Origin: JAQBQH01 sp035607415
GTDB taxonomy: Bacteria > Myxococcota_A > Polyangia > Palsa-1104
Length of the DNA stretch: 64,000 bases
NCBI GenBank assembly: GCA_035607415.1
Contig: DATNAQ010000123.1
Span: 1-64,000, forward strand
Reading direction: 5' to 3'
In this document: in pieces, positions 37,643 to 46,282 of the stretch
Layout of the letters: the number at the start of each line of letters is the position of its first letter
Numbering within the stretch: the stretch's first letter is position 1
Made by a program: the position numbers and the translations under genes
The notes under the pieces: generated by a model
What the model was told of the DNA's origin: nothing
Database searches by the model: none
The model's input: only the letters and a program-made list of their open reading frames with translations

Positions 37643-38740
37643 CTAGACGGCGACGGGCTCGACCGCCTCGACCACCGGCTCTGCGACGGCGGGCGCCGGC
37701 TCGGAGGCCGTCACACCGACGGGGCGCGGCAGGATCGTCACGGCTTCGTCGCCGTGCAGCGGATCGTGCAGCAGCGTCTGGGTCGCGTAAATCCGCGGGG
37801 TGCGCGCGAGCTGCGCCAGCGCCGTGAACAGCGGCAGCGACTGATAGCGCTCGGGCCAACGGCGGACCAGCTCGTCGCGCACCAGCGGCGCGTAGTGCGA
37901 GCTCATCGACGGGAACAGGTGGTGCTCGACGTGGAGCCCGAAGTTGAGGTGCAGCGTCATGAACACGCGCGGCAGCGTCACCGACAGCGAGTTGACGAGC
38001 GGATCGTTCACCTCGGTCATCGGCGAGAGGCTGTGGTTGGTCAGGATGTAGCTGATGACGATGGCGTTGCCGACGACGAGCGGGAGCATGAAGGCGAACA
38101 CGAAGTGCGCCGGCCCGACGAGCGCCAGCACCGCGAGCCACACCGCCCAACCGGCGAGGGCCTCGAAGATCGCCAGGCGCCGCTCGCGCGGCGACATCGC
38201 GCTCGTGCTGCGCGACCAGTTCCACAGCATCTGCGACGACTGGCCGGTGAAGCCGAACATCAGCGTCAGAAAGCCGAGCGGGCGGCGATGGCCGAAGGCG
38301 ACGCGGTCGGCGAAGCGCGCGCCCGCCGAGCGGTGATAGGTCGCCAGCGACGGGTAGCAGTCGGGGTCGTTGGCCTCGTCCATCGTGTGCGCGTGATGGG
38401 TCTTGTTGTGCCACGCGACCCACAGCCGCGGCGAGAGCGCGAAGGGCGCAAAACAGATCCAGCCGACGAGCGAGCGCGCGCGGCGGCCGCGGACGACGGC
38501 GCCGTGCATGGTCTCGTGGCCGACGAAGGCGGCGCCGGCGAAGCTGTTACCGATGACGAGGCCGATGAAGGGGGCGGCCCACCAGCCGCCCCAGCCGAGG
38601 CCGATGGCCACGATGCCGGCGGCGATGATTCCGACGTGCAACGCCAGCCAGGCGAGGCGCGAGCGGACGGGGGAGAATGCGTCCGCCGGCAGCGACGGGC
38701 GGACTTCACGAGCATAAGAGGAGAGCGTTCGCAGGTTCAC
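37643..38740 (-). CDS. Membrane fatty-acid desaturase
   Basis: 365 residues from a GTG (no ATG is available upstream). The three His boxes are HETMH (about 76), HNKTHH (about 112) and HVEHH (about 265), with four membrane helices between them. This is the membrane desaturase family that introduces double bonds into fatty acyl chains. The C-terminal 60 residues are Val/Pro/Glu-rich and probably disordered. It is divergent from the hypothetical gene at 38842 with a good promoter on the other strand. Confidence 0.92.
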   Translation of the reverse strand: MNLRTLSSYAREVRPSLPADAFSPVRSRLAWLALHVGIIAAGIVAIGLGWGGWWAAPFIGLVIGNSFAGAAFVGHETMHGAVVRGRRARSLVGWICFAPFALSPRLWVAWHNKTHHAHTMDEANDPDCYPSLATYHRSAGARFADRVAFGHRRPLGFLTLMFGFTGQSSQMLWNWSRSTSAMSPRERRLAIFEALAGWAVWLAVLALVGPAHFVFAFMLPLVVGNAIVISYILTNHSLSPMTEVNDPLVNSLSVTLPRVFMTLHLNFGLHVEHHLFPSMSSHYAPLVRDELVRRWPERYQSLPLFTALAQLARTPRIYATQTLLHDPLHGDEAVTILPRPVGVTASEPAPAVAEPVVEAVEPVAV

Positions 38741-38803
38741 AGTAGAAATTGTGGCGCTCCGACTGTCATGGTTCCGTCACAGCTCCGCAATTGTTTCGCA
38801 CCG

Positions 38804-38832
38804 TTGACATGACGCGGTGCGCTTGCTAGAAG
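38804..38832 (+). promoter_or_regulatory. Sigma70-like promoter upstream of 38842
   Basis: A perfect -35 TTGACA (38804-38809) and TAGAAG (38827-38832, four of six) with a 17-bp spacer. Transcription would begin about 38839, three bases before the GTG start of the gene, implying a near-leaderless mRNA, or a true start further downstream. Confidence 0.5.
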
Positions 38833-38841
38833 CGAAGACCC

Positions 38842-39267
38842 GTGAGCGACAGGCGTGAAGATCTGCGTCGCCAGTTCGGAACCGTCTGGAAGATGGCGTC
38901 CGACGGCCTTGGCACGCTCCGCGAGGTCGTGGTGCGATCGTCGCAAACGGGGCGGCTCCGCGTCGACCTGGCGCTGCTGGCGCGCGAAAAGCAACAGCTC
39001 CTGGCACGGATGGGCGCGCAGCTCGGGCGTCTCATCGATGACGGTGCCATCGAAGTACCCGAGGCGCTCAAGCAGATGTGGGAGCGCGTGCGTGACGTCG
39101 ATGCGCGGATGAACATGGACGCCGGGCGTGCGCACGACAACGCCTACGGGGCGCCGCGCGGGTACGAGTCGGAGGCGGGCGGGTACGACGACGAGGAAGA
39201 AGAAGACGCGCTCCTCGAGAATGAAGTTGACGAGCACGCCGAGATGGCGCAAGAGAAGAGGCGCTAG
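38842..39267 (+). CDS. Hypothetical acidic/coiled-coil protein
   Basis: 141 residues from GTG. Residues 1-85 are helical with a VVVRSSQTGRLRVDLALLAREKQQLLARMGAQLGRLI segment likely to form a coiled coil; the rest is acidic (GGYDDEEEEDALLENEVDEHAEM). Cytoplasmic; no signal or membrane segment. The tRNA-Ala gene follows 20 bp after its stop. No family recognised. Confidence 0.65.
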   Translation: MSDRREDLRRQFGTVWKMASDGLGTLREVVVRSSQTGRLRVDLALLAREKQQLLARMGAQLGRLIDDGAIEVPEALKQMWERVRDVDARMNMDAGRAHDNAYGAPRGYESEAGGYDDEEEEDALLENEVDEHAEMAQEKRR

Positions 39268-39287
39268 GCGACGGAGACGATAGTAAC

Positions 39288-39360
39288 GGGGCAGTAGCTC
39301 AGCTGGGAGAGCGCCGCAATGGCATTGCGGAGGCCGAGGGTTCGATCCCCTTCTGCTCCA
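39288..39360 (+). tRNA. tRNA-Ala (GGC anticodon)
   Basis: 73 nt. Acceptor stem GGGGCAG pairs CTGCTCC (one G-U), discriminator A at 39360; D arm GCTC...GAGC; anticodon stem CCGCA/TGCGG around loop ATGGCAT gives anticodon GGC; T arm GAGGG TTCGATC CCCTT. The 3' CCA is not encoded. A 9-bp direct repeat (TAGGACCGT) follows at 39362 and 39379. Confidence 0.95.
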
Positions 39361-39423
39361 CTAGGACCGTGTGATTCGTAGGACCGTTCGGCTACGGCAG
39401 GCAACAGGACGCCACGTCGAAAC

Positions 39424-39894
39424 ATGAAGACGAACGCGGCCCGAATCCTGGACGGGCTCGGCATTGCCTACGAGCTGCGCGAGTACAACGTCGATCCCGA
39501 CAACCTCGACGGCGAAACGGTCGCGCGCAAGATCGGGTTACCGCCCGAGCAGGTGTGGAAGACGCTGGTGGTGCGCGGACGCGCGGTCTACCTCGCCGTC
39601 GTACCCGTCGACGCCGAGCTCGATCTCAAGGCGCTCGCGCGTCACACCGGCGACGGGCGCGTCGAGATGGTGCCGCTCAAGGAGGTGCAGCCGCTCACCG
39701 GCTACATCCGCGGCGGCGTCACGGCCATCGGCACGAAGAAGGCGTACCCCGTGTTCGTCGACGAAATGATCGAGCTGCATGATCGCGTCGCCGTGTCGGC
39801 GGGCGTGCGCGGCACGCAGATCATCCTGCGCCCCGAGGACTATCTGCGCGCCACCGCCGCGACGCTGTGCCCGATCGCCCGCGACCGGCGTTAG
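39424..39894 (+). CDS. ybaK: Cys-tRNA(Pro)/Cys-tRNA deacylase YbaK/EbsC
   Basis: 156 residues. Conserved ARKIGLPPEQVWKTLVV, VVPVDAELDLKALA, MVPLKEVQPLTGYIRGGVTAIGTKK and DEMIELHDRVAVSAGVRGTQIIL, all hallmarks of the YbaK family that hydrolyses mischarged Cys-tRNA. It lies 63 bp after tRNA-Ala. Confidence 0.93.
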   Translation: MKTNAARILDGLGIAYELREYNVDPDNLDGETVARKIGLPPEQVWKTLVVRGRAVYLAVVPVDAELDLKALARHTGDGRVEMVPLKEVQPLTGYIRGGVTAIGTKKAYPVFVDEMIELHDRVAVSAGVRGTQIILRPEDYLRATAATLCPIARDRR

Positions 39895-39926
39895 CAACTT
39901 TTTTCGGCGCGCGCCGATAACCAATC

Positions 39927-40106
39927 ATGGACGTAGAACCGAAGCTCGAGCGCCACGTGCGCGCCAACGCCTTCGTCGCGGCGCTGGCCGACGCCGCGGG
40001 GCGGCAAGAGACGGCGCACGAATTTCTCGATCGCATGATGCGCGCGTGGGCGCTGCTCGAGCCCGTCGAGGGCGAGCGGCTGTTCGGCGCGACGGGGGAG
40101 TGGTAG
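39927..40106 (+). CDS. 59-residue hypothetical helical protein
   Basis: ATG at 39927, 33 bp after ybaK. Product is helical and mixed-charge: MDVEPKLERHVRANAFVAALADAAGRQ then HEFLDRMMRAWALLEPVEGERLF. Codon bias matches neighbours. No family recognised; could be a small adaptor or simply a chance frame. Confidence 0.5.
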   Translation: MDVEPKLERHVRANAFVAALADAAGRQETAHEFLDRMMRAWALLEPVEGERLFGATGEW

Positions 40107-40123
40107 ATGCGCGGACCTGGACT

Positions 40124-40141
40124 GCTCGGCTGAGCCCGAGC
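40124..40141. terminator. Hairpin between converging genes
   Basis: GCTCGG-CTGAGC-CCGAGC, 6-bp arms, between the 59-residue gene and the acyltransferase gene whose stop it touches. No T-run, so a terminator role is tentative. Confidence 0.3.
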
Positions 40142-40701
40142 TACCCCGACGGCGGCGGGGCGATCGCGCCCTTCTTGTCGGGATACCTCGGCGTGACCTT
40201 CTCGTAGAAGGTGCGGAACACTTCGAAGTCGCGCGCCAGATCGCCGGTCGGTGTGAACGCCGGGCCGAGCCCCGCGACCTTGCGGCCGTAGTCGATGAAG
40301 CCGAGCACGATCGGCACCTCGGCGCCGCGGGCGATGTGATAGAAGCCGGTCTTCCAATGCGCGGCGCGACCGCGCGTCCCTTCGGGCGGCACCGCCAGCG
40401 CCAGCCGCTCGCTCGCCTTCAACCGCGCCACCGCCTGCTCGACGGCGCCGTGGCGCGCGCTGCGATCGATGGGCACGCCGCCGAGCGCGCGCATGATCGG
40501 CCCGAGCGGAAAGCGGAACCACGCGTCCTTGACGAACCACGCCAGCGGCAGCTCGAAGATGCGCGCCGCGACGAGCAGGATGACCGCGTCCCAGTTCGAC
40601 GTGTGCGGCGCGGCGATGATCACGAAGCGCGCGTCGGTCGGCGGCGCGCCTTCGACGCGCCAACCGGCCAAGCGAAACGCGAGCGCGGCGAGCCTGTGCA
40701 T
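40141..40701 (-). CDS. PlsC-type 1-acyl-glycerol-3-phosphate acyltransferase
   Basis: 186 residues. The acyltransferase motifs PHTSNWD (HxxxxD, about 33) and PEGTRG (about 105), plus GGVPIDRS, match the PlsC fold. Likely membrane-peripheral phospholipid synthesis; acyl donor and acceptor unknown. Short of the usual N-terminal membrane anchor. It is 12 bp after the PAS gene stop. Confidence 0.87.
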   Translation of the reverse strand: MHRLAALAFRLAGWRVEGAPPTDARFVIIAAPHTSNWDAVILLVAARIFELPLAWFVKDAWFRFPLGPIMRALGGVPIDRSARHGAVEQAVARLKASERLALAVPPEGTRGRAAHWKTGFYHIARGAEVPIVLGFIDYGRKVAGLGPAFTPTGDLARDFEVFRTFYEKVTPRYPDKKGAIAPPPSG

Positions 40702-40713
40702 GCCGCATTCATA

Positions 40714-41883
40714 TCAGGTTTGCGCGACCACCGCGCGCAGCCGACCGAGGCTGCGGATCCCGAGCTCGCCGTCGTCGGCGCCGAGCTGCGCGGCGCGGCG
40801 CGACCGCGGCATCACCAGGCACGCGTACTCGTGCCCGAACATCGCCGTGTGATAGGCGCTCACCGCGATCGGCGGCGCGCCCGGCATGATCACGTCCCAA
40901 TCGAGCTGCCCTTCGCGCACGAGCTCGATCCAGCGATCGCGCCAACCGGTGGCGAAGGTCGCCTCGGCACCGTCGGCGAAGCGCTCGCGCGCGGCATGGT
41001 TTGCCGAAAGCAGGCGCCCGCCGGCGTCGAGCCAGATCACGGCGTCCTCGATGTGCTCGACGGCGAACTGCGCGAAGCGCAGGAGCTGCCGCACCGTGCG
41101 CTGTACGTCCTCCTGATCGGTGACGTCGAGCGTGGTGCCGTGCAGCTGGCGCGACCCGCCGTCGCACTCGACCTCGCCGCGCGAGTGCACGACGCGCTCG
41201 ACGCCATCGCGATCGACGAGGCGCAAGTGCATCGACCAGGCGCGCCCGAGGCGCGCGGCGTCGTCGAGCGTGCGGCGCACGCGTGCGCGATCGTCGGCGT
41301 GCACGTGCGCGAGCAGCTCGCCGAGTGAGCACGCCTCGTCGGGCGCGAGCGGCACCAGGCGCGCCAGCTCGGCCGAGACGTGCAGGCGGTCGCCGTCGGG
41401 CTCCCAGCGGAAGCTGCCGCAGCCGGCGATGCGCTGCGCCCGCGCCAGCGCCGCCTCGCGCTCGACGAGCGCGGCCCGTTCGCGCATCTCTTCGGTCGCG
41501 TCGCGCACGATCACCAGCACGGTCTCGATCTCGCCACTGTCGCCGCGCTCGGGGACGGCGAGCGCCTCGAAGTGCTCGTGCGCATCGATCCAGGTCGAGC
41601 CGAGGGCGAAGCGGAAGCGGCGCTCGCGCCCGCCCACGAAGACGCGCTCGAGCTCCGTCTGCCACAGCGCCGCCACCTCCGTCGACATCCCGAGCTCGCG
41701 CTGCGTGCGGCCGCGGATGGCGTGGCGCGGCCGGCGCATCCGTCGCTCGACGGCGGGATTGACGTAGATGTGCCGGTGCTGGCGGTCGAATCGTAGGATC
41801 AGATCGGGCGAGTTCTCCGCGATCGCGCGAAACGCCTCGAAGCTGGATCGCCCCAGTTGCTCAACGCCGCCGCTCACGCCCAC
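40714..41883 (-). CDS. PAS-domain-only sensor protein
   Basis: 389 residues from a GTG preceded by GGAGGT (minus strand 41893-41888); the frame is open to a TTG/ATG-type start about 31 codons upstream, but that extension overlaps the divergent promoter region. First PAS: LILRFDRQHRHIYVNPAVERRMRRP. Second (PAS_3/PAC-like): AGCGSFRWEPDGDRLHVSAELARLV...VHADDRARVRRTLDDA. A third sensor-like region follows (VIWLDAGGRLLSANHAARERF). There is no kinase, GGDEF or DNA-binding domain, so it may act as a stand-alone sensor or adaptor. Divergent from an AraC regulator. Confidence 0.8.
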   Translation of the reverse strand: MGVSGGVEQLGRSSFEAFRAIAENSPDLILRFDRQHRHIYVNPAVERRMRRPRHAIRGRTQRELGMSTEVAALWQTELERVFVGGRERRFRFALGSTWIDAHEHFEALAVPERGDSGEIETVLVIVRDATEEMRERAALVEREAALARAQRIAGCGSFRWEPDGDRLHVSAELARLVPLAPDEACSLGELLAHVHADDRARVRRTLDDAARLGRAWSMHLRLVDRDGVERVVHSRGEVECDGGSRQLHGTTLDVTDQEDVQRTVRQLLRFAQFAVEHIEDAVIWLDAGGRLLSANHAARERFADGAEATFATGWRDRWIELVREGQLDWDVIMPGAPPIAVSAYHTAMFGHEYACLVMPRSRRAAQLGADDGELGIRSLGRLRAVVAQT

Positions 41884-41943
41884 GACCACCTCCGCACGGG
41901 ATGCGCGTCTATATGACGAAATGCCGGGCGCTCCAAAAAAACT

Positions 41944-41963
41944 TGCAAGCCCATGCGCTTGCA
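41944..41963. promoter_or_regulatory. Inverted repeat between PAS and AraC genes, candidate operator
   Basis: TGCAAGC and GCTTGCA (perfect 7-bp arms) separated by CCATGC, in the divergent space; AT-rich flanks include a run of seven A. AraC-type regulators commonly bind such sites near their own promoter. Confidence 0.45.
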
Positions 41964-42038
41964 TCCGTAGGAACACCTAGCGTCTTTTTGTCGAAGATTG
42001 AGTCGATCCGATGTCTGACCTGCATCGTATTCGAACGA

Positions 42039-42872
42039 ATGCTCGATCGAATGCTCGATCAGGCGCGTACCGAGACGCTCGAGTGGCGGCGTCCGGCGAC
42101 TGGCGATGGCCTGCAGCTGTTGAGCGGCACGCTGTCGAAAGAGCCCTTCCCGGCGATGGTCGTCGATTCGTTTCTCGTCGGATATTATGTTCAAGGCTCG
42201 ACCGAGCTGCTGCACCGCGGGCGCAAGATCCCCGTCACCGGCAACATGGCCTGCCTCTACGAGCCCGGCGAGCTGGTGCGCAGCGGTGTCCGCTCGAGTG
42301 AGCTCGGCGTGTTCCACTGCGCGCTCGCGCCGCGGGCAGCCATCGACCGCGCCGCCGTCGACATTCGCGACGACGCTCGCGCCGAAGGCTTCGGCCTGCG
42401 CCTCTTCGGCGCCGAGGTCGCCGAAGCCGTGCAGCGGTTCGCCGACGCGGTGGTCCAGAACGCGCCGCCGATGGAGCAGGAGAGCGATTGGCTCGAGGTG
42501 GTGGCGCTGCTCCTCGGTAGCGGCGGCGACGTCGGCGATCCGCCGCGCGTGGCGGCGCGGCAGGTGCGCCACGCGCGCGAGTACCTGCATGCGCACGTGC
42601 ACGGCACGGTGTCGCTCGAGGATCTGGCGTCGGCGGTGTCGGCGAGCAAGTACCACCTCGTGCACGCGTTCCACCGCGCGGTGGGGATGCCGCCGCATCG
42701 CTATCACCTCTTGCTGCGCCTGGGGCGCGCGCGCGAGCTGCTCGCCGAGGGCGTGTCGCAGGCCGACGTGGCCATCGCGCTCGGATTTTCCGATCAGAGC
42801 CATCTGAGCCGGGCTTTCAAGCGCGCCTTCGGCATCACGCCCGGTGCGTGGACGTCGCTGTTCGCGCGTTAG
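42039..42872 (+). CDS. AraC family transcriptional regulator
   Basis: 277 residues from ATG 42039 (a second in-frame ATG is four codons on). N-terminal ligand-binding half (FLVGYYVQGSTELLHRGRKI, GNMACLYEPGELV). C-terminal double HTH: SLEDLASAVSASKYHLVHAFHRAVGMPPHRYHLLLRLGRARELLAEG and SQADVAIALGFSDQSHLSRAFKRAFGITPGAW, the AraC signature. The stop overlaps that of the converging BNR-like gene by 4 bp. Confidence 0.93.
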   Translation: MLDRMLDQARTETLEWRRPATGDGLQLLSGTLSKEPFPAMVVDSFLVGYYVQGSTELLHRGRKIPVTGNMACLYEPGELVRSGVRSSELGVFHCALAPRAAIDRAAVDIRDDARAEGFGLRLFGAEVAEAVQRFADAVVQNAPPMEQESDWLEVVALLLGSGGDVGDPPRVAARQVRHAREYLHAHVHGTVSLEDLASAVSASKYHLVHAFHRAVGMPPHRYHLLLRLGRARELLAEGVSQADVAIALGFSDQSHLSRAFKRAFGITPGAWTSLFAR

Positions 42873-43888
42873 AGATCTTCGACGGCGAAGAGATCGTGCG
42901 TGGTCGGCGAGACGAGCGCGCTGAAGCTGGCGCCACCGTCGTGCGTGACGAGGAGAGCGCCGCCGGCGCCCGCGGCCCAGCCCAGGCCCTCGTCGTCGTC
43001 GGAGAAGCCGATGGTGGCGAGCGACGCCGTGGTGCCGCTCGTGCCCGCCGACCAGTGCGCGCCGGCGTCGACGGTGCGCCAGACGAGACCGTTCGCGCCC
43101 ACGGCGACGGCGCGCGTGGCGTCGTCGGAGAGCGAGATCGCCTTCAGATCGCCGGCCGCCGCCTCGAGCGGCTGCCAGCTGGCGCCGTCGGTCGAGCCGA
43201 GCACGACGCCGCCGAGGCCGACCGCGAAGCCGGCGCCGACGCTGCCGTTCCAGCGCACCGCGCGCAAGTCGGTCGCGGCGAGGGAGGCGGGCGTGCCGAA
43301 CGTCTGCCCACCGTCGACGGAACGCAACATCACGCCGCCGGCGCCGACGGCGAACGCGCGCCCGTCGCTGCCGAGGGCGACGCCGCGCAGATCGGCGGTG
43401 GTGTGGCTGGCGACCGGCGTCCAGCTCTCGCCGCCGTCGGTCGTACGCAGGATGACGCCGGCGTCGCCGACCGCCAGGCCGTGATCGCGATCGGAGAAGG
43501 CGAGGGCGCGCAGCGTCGTGCTGACGCCGCTCGACTCGAGCGTCCAGTCGAGGCCGCCGTCGTGCGTCCCGATGAGGACGCCGCCGGCGCCCGCGGCCCA
43601 GCCGTCGAGGTGGCCGACGCAGGTGAGCGCGAACAGATCGTTCGTGGTCGGGGCCGTGTGCGCGGCGAAGTTGGCGCCGTCGTAGGACGCGAGCAGCGTG
43701 CCTTCGCTGCCGGTGAGCCACGAGCCGCCCGGGCCGCCGGCGCCGCCGGTTCCGCCCGTACCGCCGGTTCCACCACCGCCCGCCGCGCCGCCGGTGCCGC
43801 CGCTACCGCCGGTCGGGGCTGGATTGGAGCCGCCGCAGCCGACGGCAATCGAGACCAAAGCCAAAAAGAGGACGCGCATCGGTTTCAT
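42869..43888 (-). CDS. Ycf48/BNR-repeat-like lipoprotein
   Basis: 339 residues. Lipobox AVGC, then a long Gly/Thr-rich linker typical of myxobacterial surface lipoproteins. The rest is built from repeats of the form GWAAGAGGVLIGTHDGGLDWT, LAVGDAGVILRTTDGGESWT, AFAVGAGGVMLRSVDGGQTF and GFAVGLGGVVLGSTDG, i.e. BNR/Ycf48-like propeller blades with Asp-box (S/TxDGGxxW) motifs. Function unknown; often carbohydrate-related, not proven. Convergent with the AraC gene. Confidence 0.85.
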   Translation of the reverse strand: MKPMRVLFLALVSIAVGCGGSNPAPTGGSGGTGGAAGGGGTGGTGGTGGAGGPGGSWLTGSEGTLLASYDGANFAAHTAPTTNDLFALTCVGHLDGWAAGAGGVLIGTHDGGLDWTLESSGVSTTLRALAFSDRDHGLAVGDAGVILRTTDGGESWTPVASHTTADLRGVALGSDGRAFAVGAGGVMLRSVDGGQTFGTPASLAATDLRAVRWNGSVGAGFAVGLGGVVLGSTDGASWQPLEAAAGDLKAISLSDDATRAVAVGANGLVWRTVDAGAHWSAGTSGTTASLATIGFSDDDEGLGWAAGAGGALLVTHDGGASFSALVSPTTHDLFAVEDL

Positions 43889-43973
43889 GACACACCCTTT
43901 CCCCTTCAGGGTAACGGCGTCACATGAAACAGACCATGCACAGGGGCGGGTACACGTGTTGCCAGAATGGAAA

Positions 43974-43999
43974 CGGCGGCGGCCCGCAGGCCGCCGCCG
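43974..43999 (-). terminator. Strong GC hairpin downstream of the 134-residue gene
   Basis: An 11-bp perfect stem (CGGCGGCGGCC/GGCCGCCGCCG) with a CGCA loop, just after the minus-strand gene at 44023; minus-strand sequence after the stem is GTTTCC, so it lacks a long T-run. Likely terminator for that gene. Confidence 0.45.
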
Positions 44000-44022
44000 C
44001 TGCCGGAGCGATTCCCACCTAC

Positions 44023-44427
44023 TTACTTATTGTCGTGATCGACCTTGTCGCGGTCGGGACCCGTCGTCGTGGTGGTCGACTCGGTCTCGGTGCCGTCCGG
44101 GGCCACCGTCTTGCGCGTCGTCTTCATCTCCTTCTTGCCGCCGAGCGTGGTCTTCTCCTCACGCTTGACCTGATCCTGGTCGTCCTCGTGGCGCGCGCGG
44201 TCGACCGCGTCGCGATCGCCCGGCTTGGGCCGCGTGGTCTCCACCTTCTGTTCCATGGACGAGCCGTCGGCGCGCTCGACCTTCCGATTCTTCGTCGTCT
44301 TCGCCTTGCCCGTGATCGTGGTCGACGAATCGGTCTTCTCGGTATTCTCGGTCTTGCGATCGGCGCGCGCCGTTCCGACGAACGCCAGCATTCCGAAAGC
44401 AGCAGCAACGAGTGCGAGCTTACGCAT
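44023..44427 (-). CDS. Secreted charged low-complexity protein
   Basis: 134 residues. Signal peptide (RKLALVAAAFGMLAFVGTARA). The mature protein is almost entirely Lys/Arg/Asp/Glu/Thr (KTENTEKTDSST, KKEMKTTRKTVAPDGTETESTTTTTG) with no Cys or Trp, so it is likely disordered. GGGAGG lies 12 bases before the ATG. No function assigned. Confidence 0.7.
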   Translation of the reverse strand: MRKLALVAAAFGMLAFVGTARADRKTENTEKTDSSTTITGKAKTTKNRKVERADGSSMEQKVETTRPKPGDRDAVDRARHEDDQDQVKREEKTTLGGKKEMKTTRKTVAPDGTETESTTTTTGPDRDKVDHDNK

Positions 44428-44587
44428 GTGCGAGGTACCTCCCTCTCAGTTATTCGCCTTGCTTTTGCAGCACGCGTGCCCGAGCCGGGTCACGATCGAC
44501 ACCAATCGCATCTTTTTTTCGCGCGCGATGTCGATTCGCCGGCCGGTCGTTCGACTACGTGGTGTAACCGTTGACGAGGAGACGACC

Positions 44588-45193
44588 ATGAAGCTCTACG
44601 ATCTGACCGTTTCGCCCAACGCCCGTCGCGTGCGCGTCTGCGCCGCGGAGCTGGCGATGCCGCTCGACCGCGTCGCGCTCGACTTCGCCAAGGGCGAGCA
44701 GCGCACGCCCGCCTATCTCGCGCTCAATCCGATGGGCAAGATCCCCACCATCACCGACGGCGACTTCGTGTTGTGGGAGTCGGCGGCGATCCTCTGCCAC
44801 CTCGGCGCGCAGCGCCCGGGATCGATCTGGCCGACGGAGCCGCAGGCGCAGGCGCAGGTGCTGCAGTGGCTCTTCTTCACCTCGTGTCACCTCGATCCGT
44901 ACTTCACCACGCTCGTCGTCGAGCGCTTCATCAAGCCGCGGCGCAACCTGCCGGGCGACGAGGCGCGCGTCGCGCACGCCAAGGAGCAGCTGGCGCGCTT
45001 CCTCGATGTCGTCGAGCAGCAGCTCGCCAAGCACGAGTTTCTCACCGGCCACTATTCGCTCGCCGACATCGCCGCGGGCTGCACGATCGATCTCGCGCCG
45101 TCGCTGGAGCTGCCGCTCGCGCAATATCCGCACACGCGGGGGTGGCTCGAGCGGCTCAAGGCGCGGCCGAGCTGGCGCGACGCCGCGGCGTGA
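44588..45193 (+). CDS. Glutathione S-transferase
   Basis: 201 residues. Start KLYDLTVSPNARRVRVCAAELAMPLDRVALD; N-terminal thioredoxin-like domain ends in PMGKIPTITDGDFVLWESAAILCHLG, with the family cis-Pro and the GSH-binding E-S pair; C-terminal helical domain EFLTGHYSLADIAAGC. A typical soluble GST; substrate unknown. Confidence 0.92.
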   Translation: MKLYDLTVSPNARRVRVCAAELAMPLDRVALDFAKGEQRTPAYLALNPMGKIPTITDGDFVLWESAAILCHLGAQRPGSIWPTEPQAQAQVLQWLFFTSCHLDPYFTTLVVERFIKPRRNLPGDEARVAHAKEQLARFLDVVEQQLAKHEFLTGHYSLADIAAGCTIDLAPSLELPLAQYPHTRGWLERLKARPSWRDAAA

Positions 45194-45358
45194 CAGTCGG
45201 CGCGGAAAACGATCGCCGCTGCAAGCAGAGTAATCGAAACTGCATTTCCTTCAACGCGCCCATGTGATATCCGCAGTGAAACTTACAAAAGTTACAAGTA
45301 AGCGAAAATAAACAGAATTTTGTTGATGACGGGCTCGTGGATGCGCTACGAATCCGGT

Positions 45359-46252
45359 ATGAAATTCATTCGCTCCTTTTTGGCAATTACGGTTTCGACC
45401 ATTCTCGCCGGTTGCGGCGGCACCGCTTCGCACGTCGGCGGCAACGGCGGCTCGGCGGGCGCGGGCGGCGGCGTGGGCGGCGGCGGCGACACCGGCGGCA
45501 CGGGCGGCAACGCCGCTCCGCTGCTTCCCGCGGACGCGCAGATCGGTACGTACATCGCGCTCGGCGACTCGATCTCGGACGAAGGCGGCACCGGCCCGTT
45601 CTTCTACGATCTGTTGAACGCCGATCTGACGGCCAAGTATCCCGGCCTCACGTTCGTGCACGCCGCGCAGCAGGGCGCCATCACCGACGTCTACAGCGAC
45701 GGGCAGCCGGCGAACGTGCCGCTCCTCAAGGATCAGATCACGGGCCTCGGCAACAGCTACCCGGGCGACATCGTCGTCACCATCACCATCGGTGGCAACG
45801 ATCTCAACGCCCACTCGTTCGCCGCCATCTCGCAAACCGACGCCAGCCTCCGCGCCGAGCTCGACGCGCACCTGACGGCGGAGCTCGGCGAGCTCACCAC
45901 CGCGGGCCGTCTCGGCAGCGGCAAGGTCTACATCGTGCTCGCCAACATCTACGACTTCACCGACGGCCAGGGCGACTTCGCCACCGTCATGTGCGGCCCG
46001 GGCGTGAACATCAGCTCGCAGGCGGTCAACACCGGCTTCGGCAACTGGAACGCGGTCCTCACCACCAACATCGGCAAGATCGCGGGCGGCGGCCTCTACG
46101 ACATGCACGGCGACTTCATGGGCCACGGCTACAACAACACGGACGCGACGCAGGTCTGGTACGACTCGGCCTCCTGCATCCATCCGAATACCAAGGGCCA
46201 CGACGCCATCCGCCGCGGCATCTACAAGGTCCTCACGGGCCAGTCGCTCTAA
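45359..46252 (+). CDS. SGNH/GDSL esterase lipoprotein
   Basis: 297 residues from ATG 45359. Lipobox LAGC, Gly-rich linker, then block I ALGDSISDEGG (Ser), block III TIGGNDLNAH, and catalytic pair near the C-terminus in CIHPNTKGHDAIRR (block V D-x-x-H). A secreted lipase/esterase; substrate unknown. The upstream 45260-45358 is AT-rich, the likely promoter region. Confidence 0.9.
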   Translation: MKFIRSFLAITVSTILAGCGGTASHVGGNGGSAGAGGGVGGGGDTGGTGGNAAPLLPADAQIGTYIALGDSISDEGGTGPFFYDLLNADLTAKYPGLTFVHAAQQGAITDVYSDGQPANVPLLKDQITGLGNSYPGDIVVTITIGGNDLNAHSFAAISQTDASLRAELDAHLTAELGELTTAGRLGSGKVYIVLANIYDFTDGQGDFATVMCGPGVNISSQAVNTGFGNWNAVLTTNIGKIAGGGLYDMHGDFMGHGYNNTDATQVWYDSASCIHPNTKGHDAIRRGIYKVLTGQSL

Positions 46253-46282
46253 ACGCCGCAGTCTGTTACCCTGGACGCTCGC

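Noticed and set aside
43720..43830. Gly-rich repeated codons that resemble tandem repeats
   Set aside because: They encode the low-complexity linker of a lipoprotein; no independent DNA repeat.
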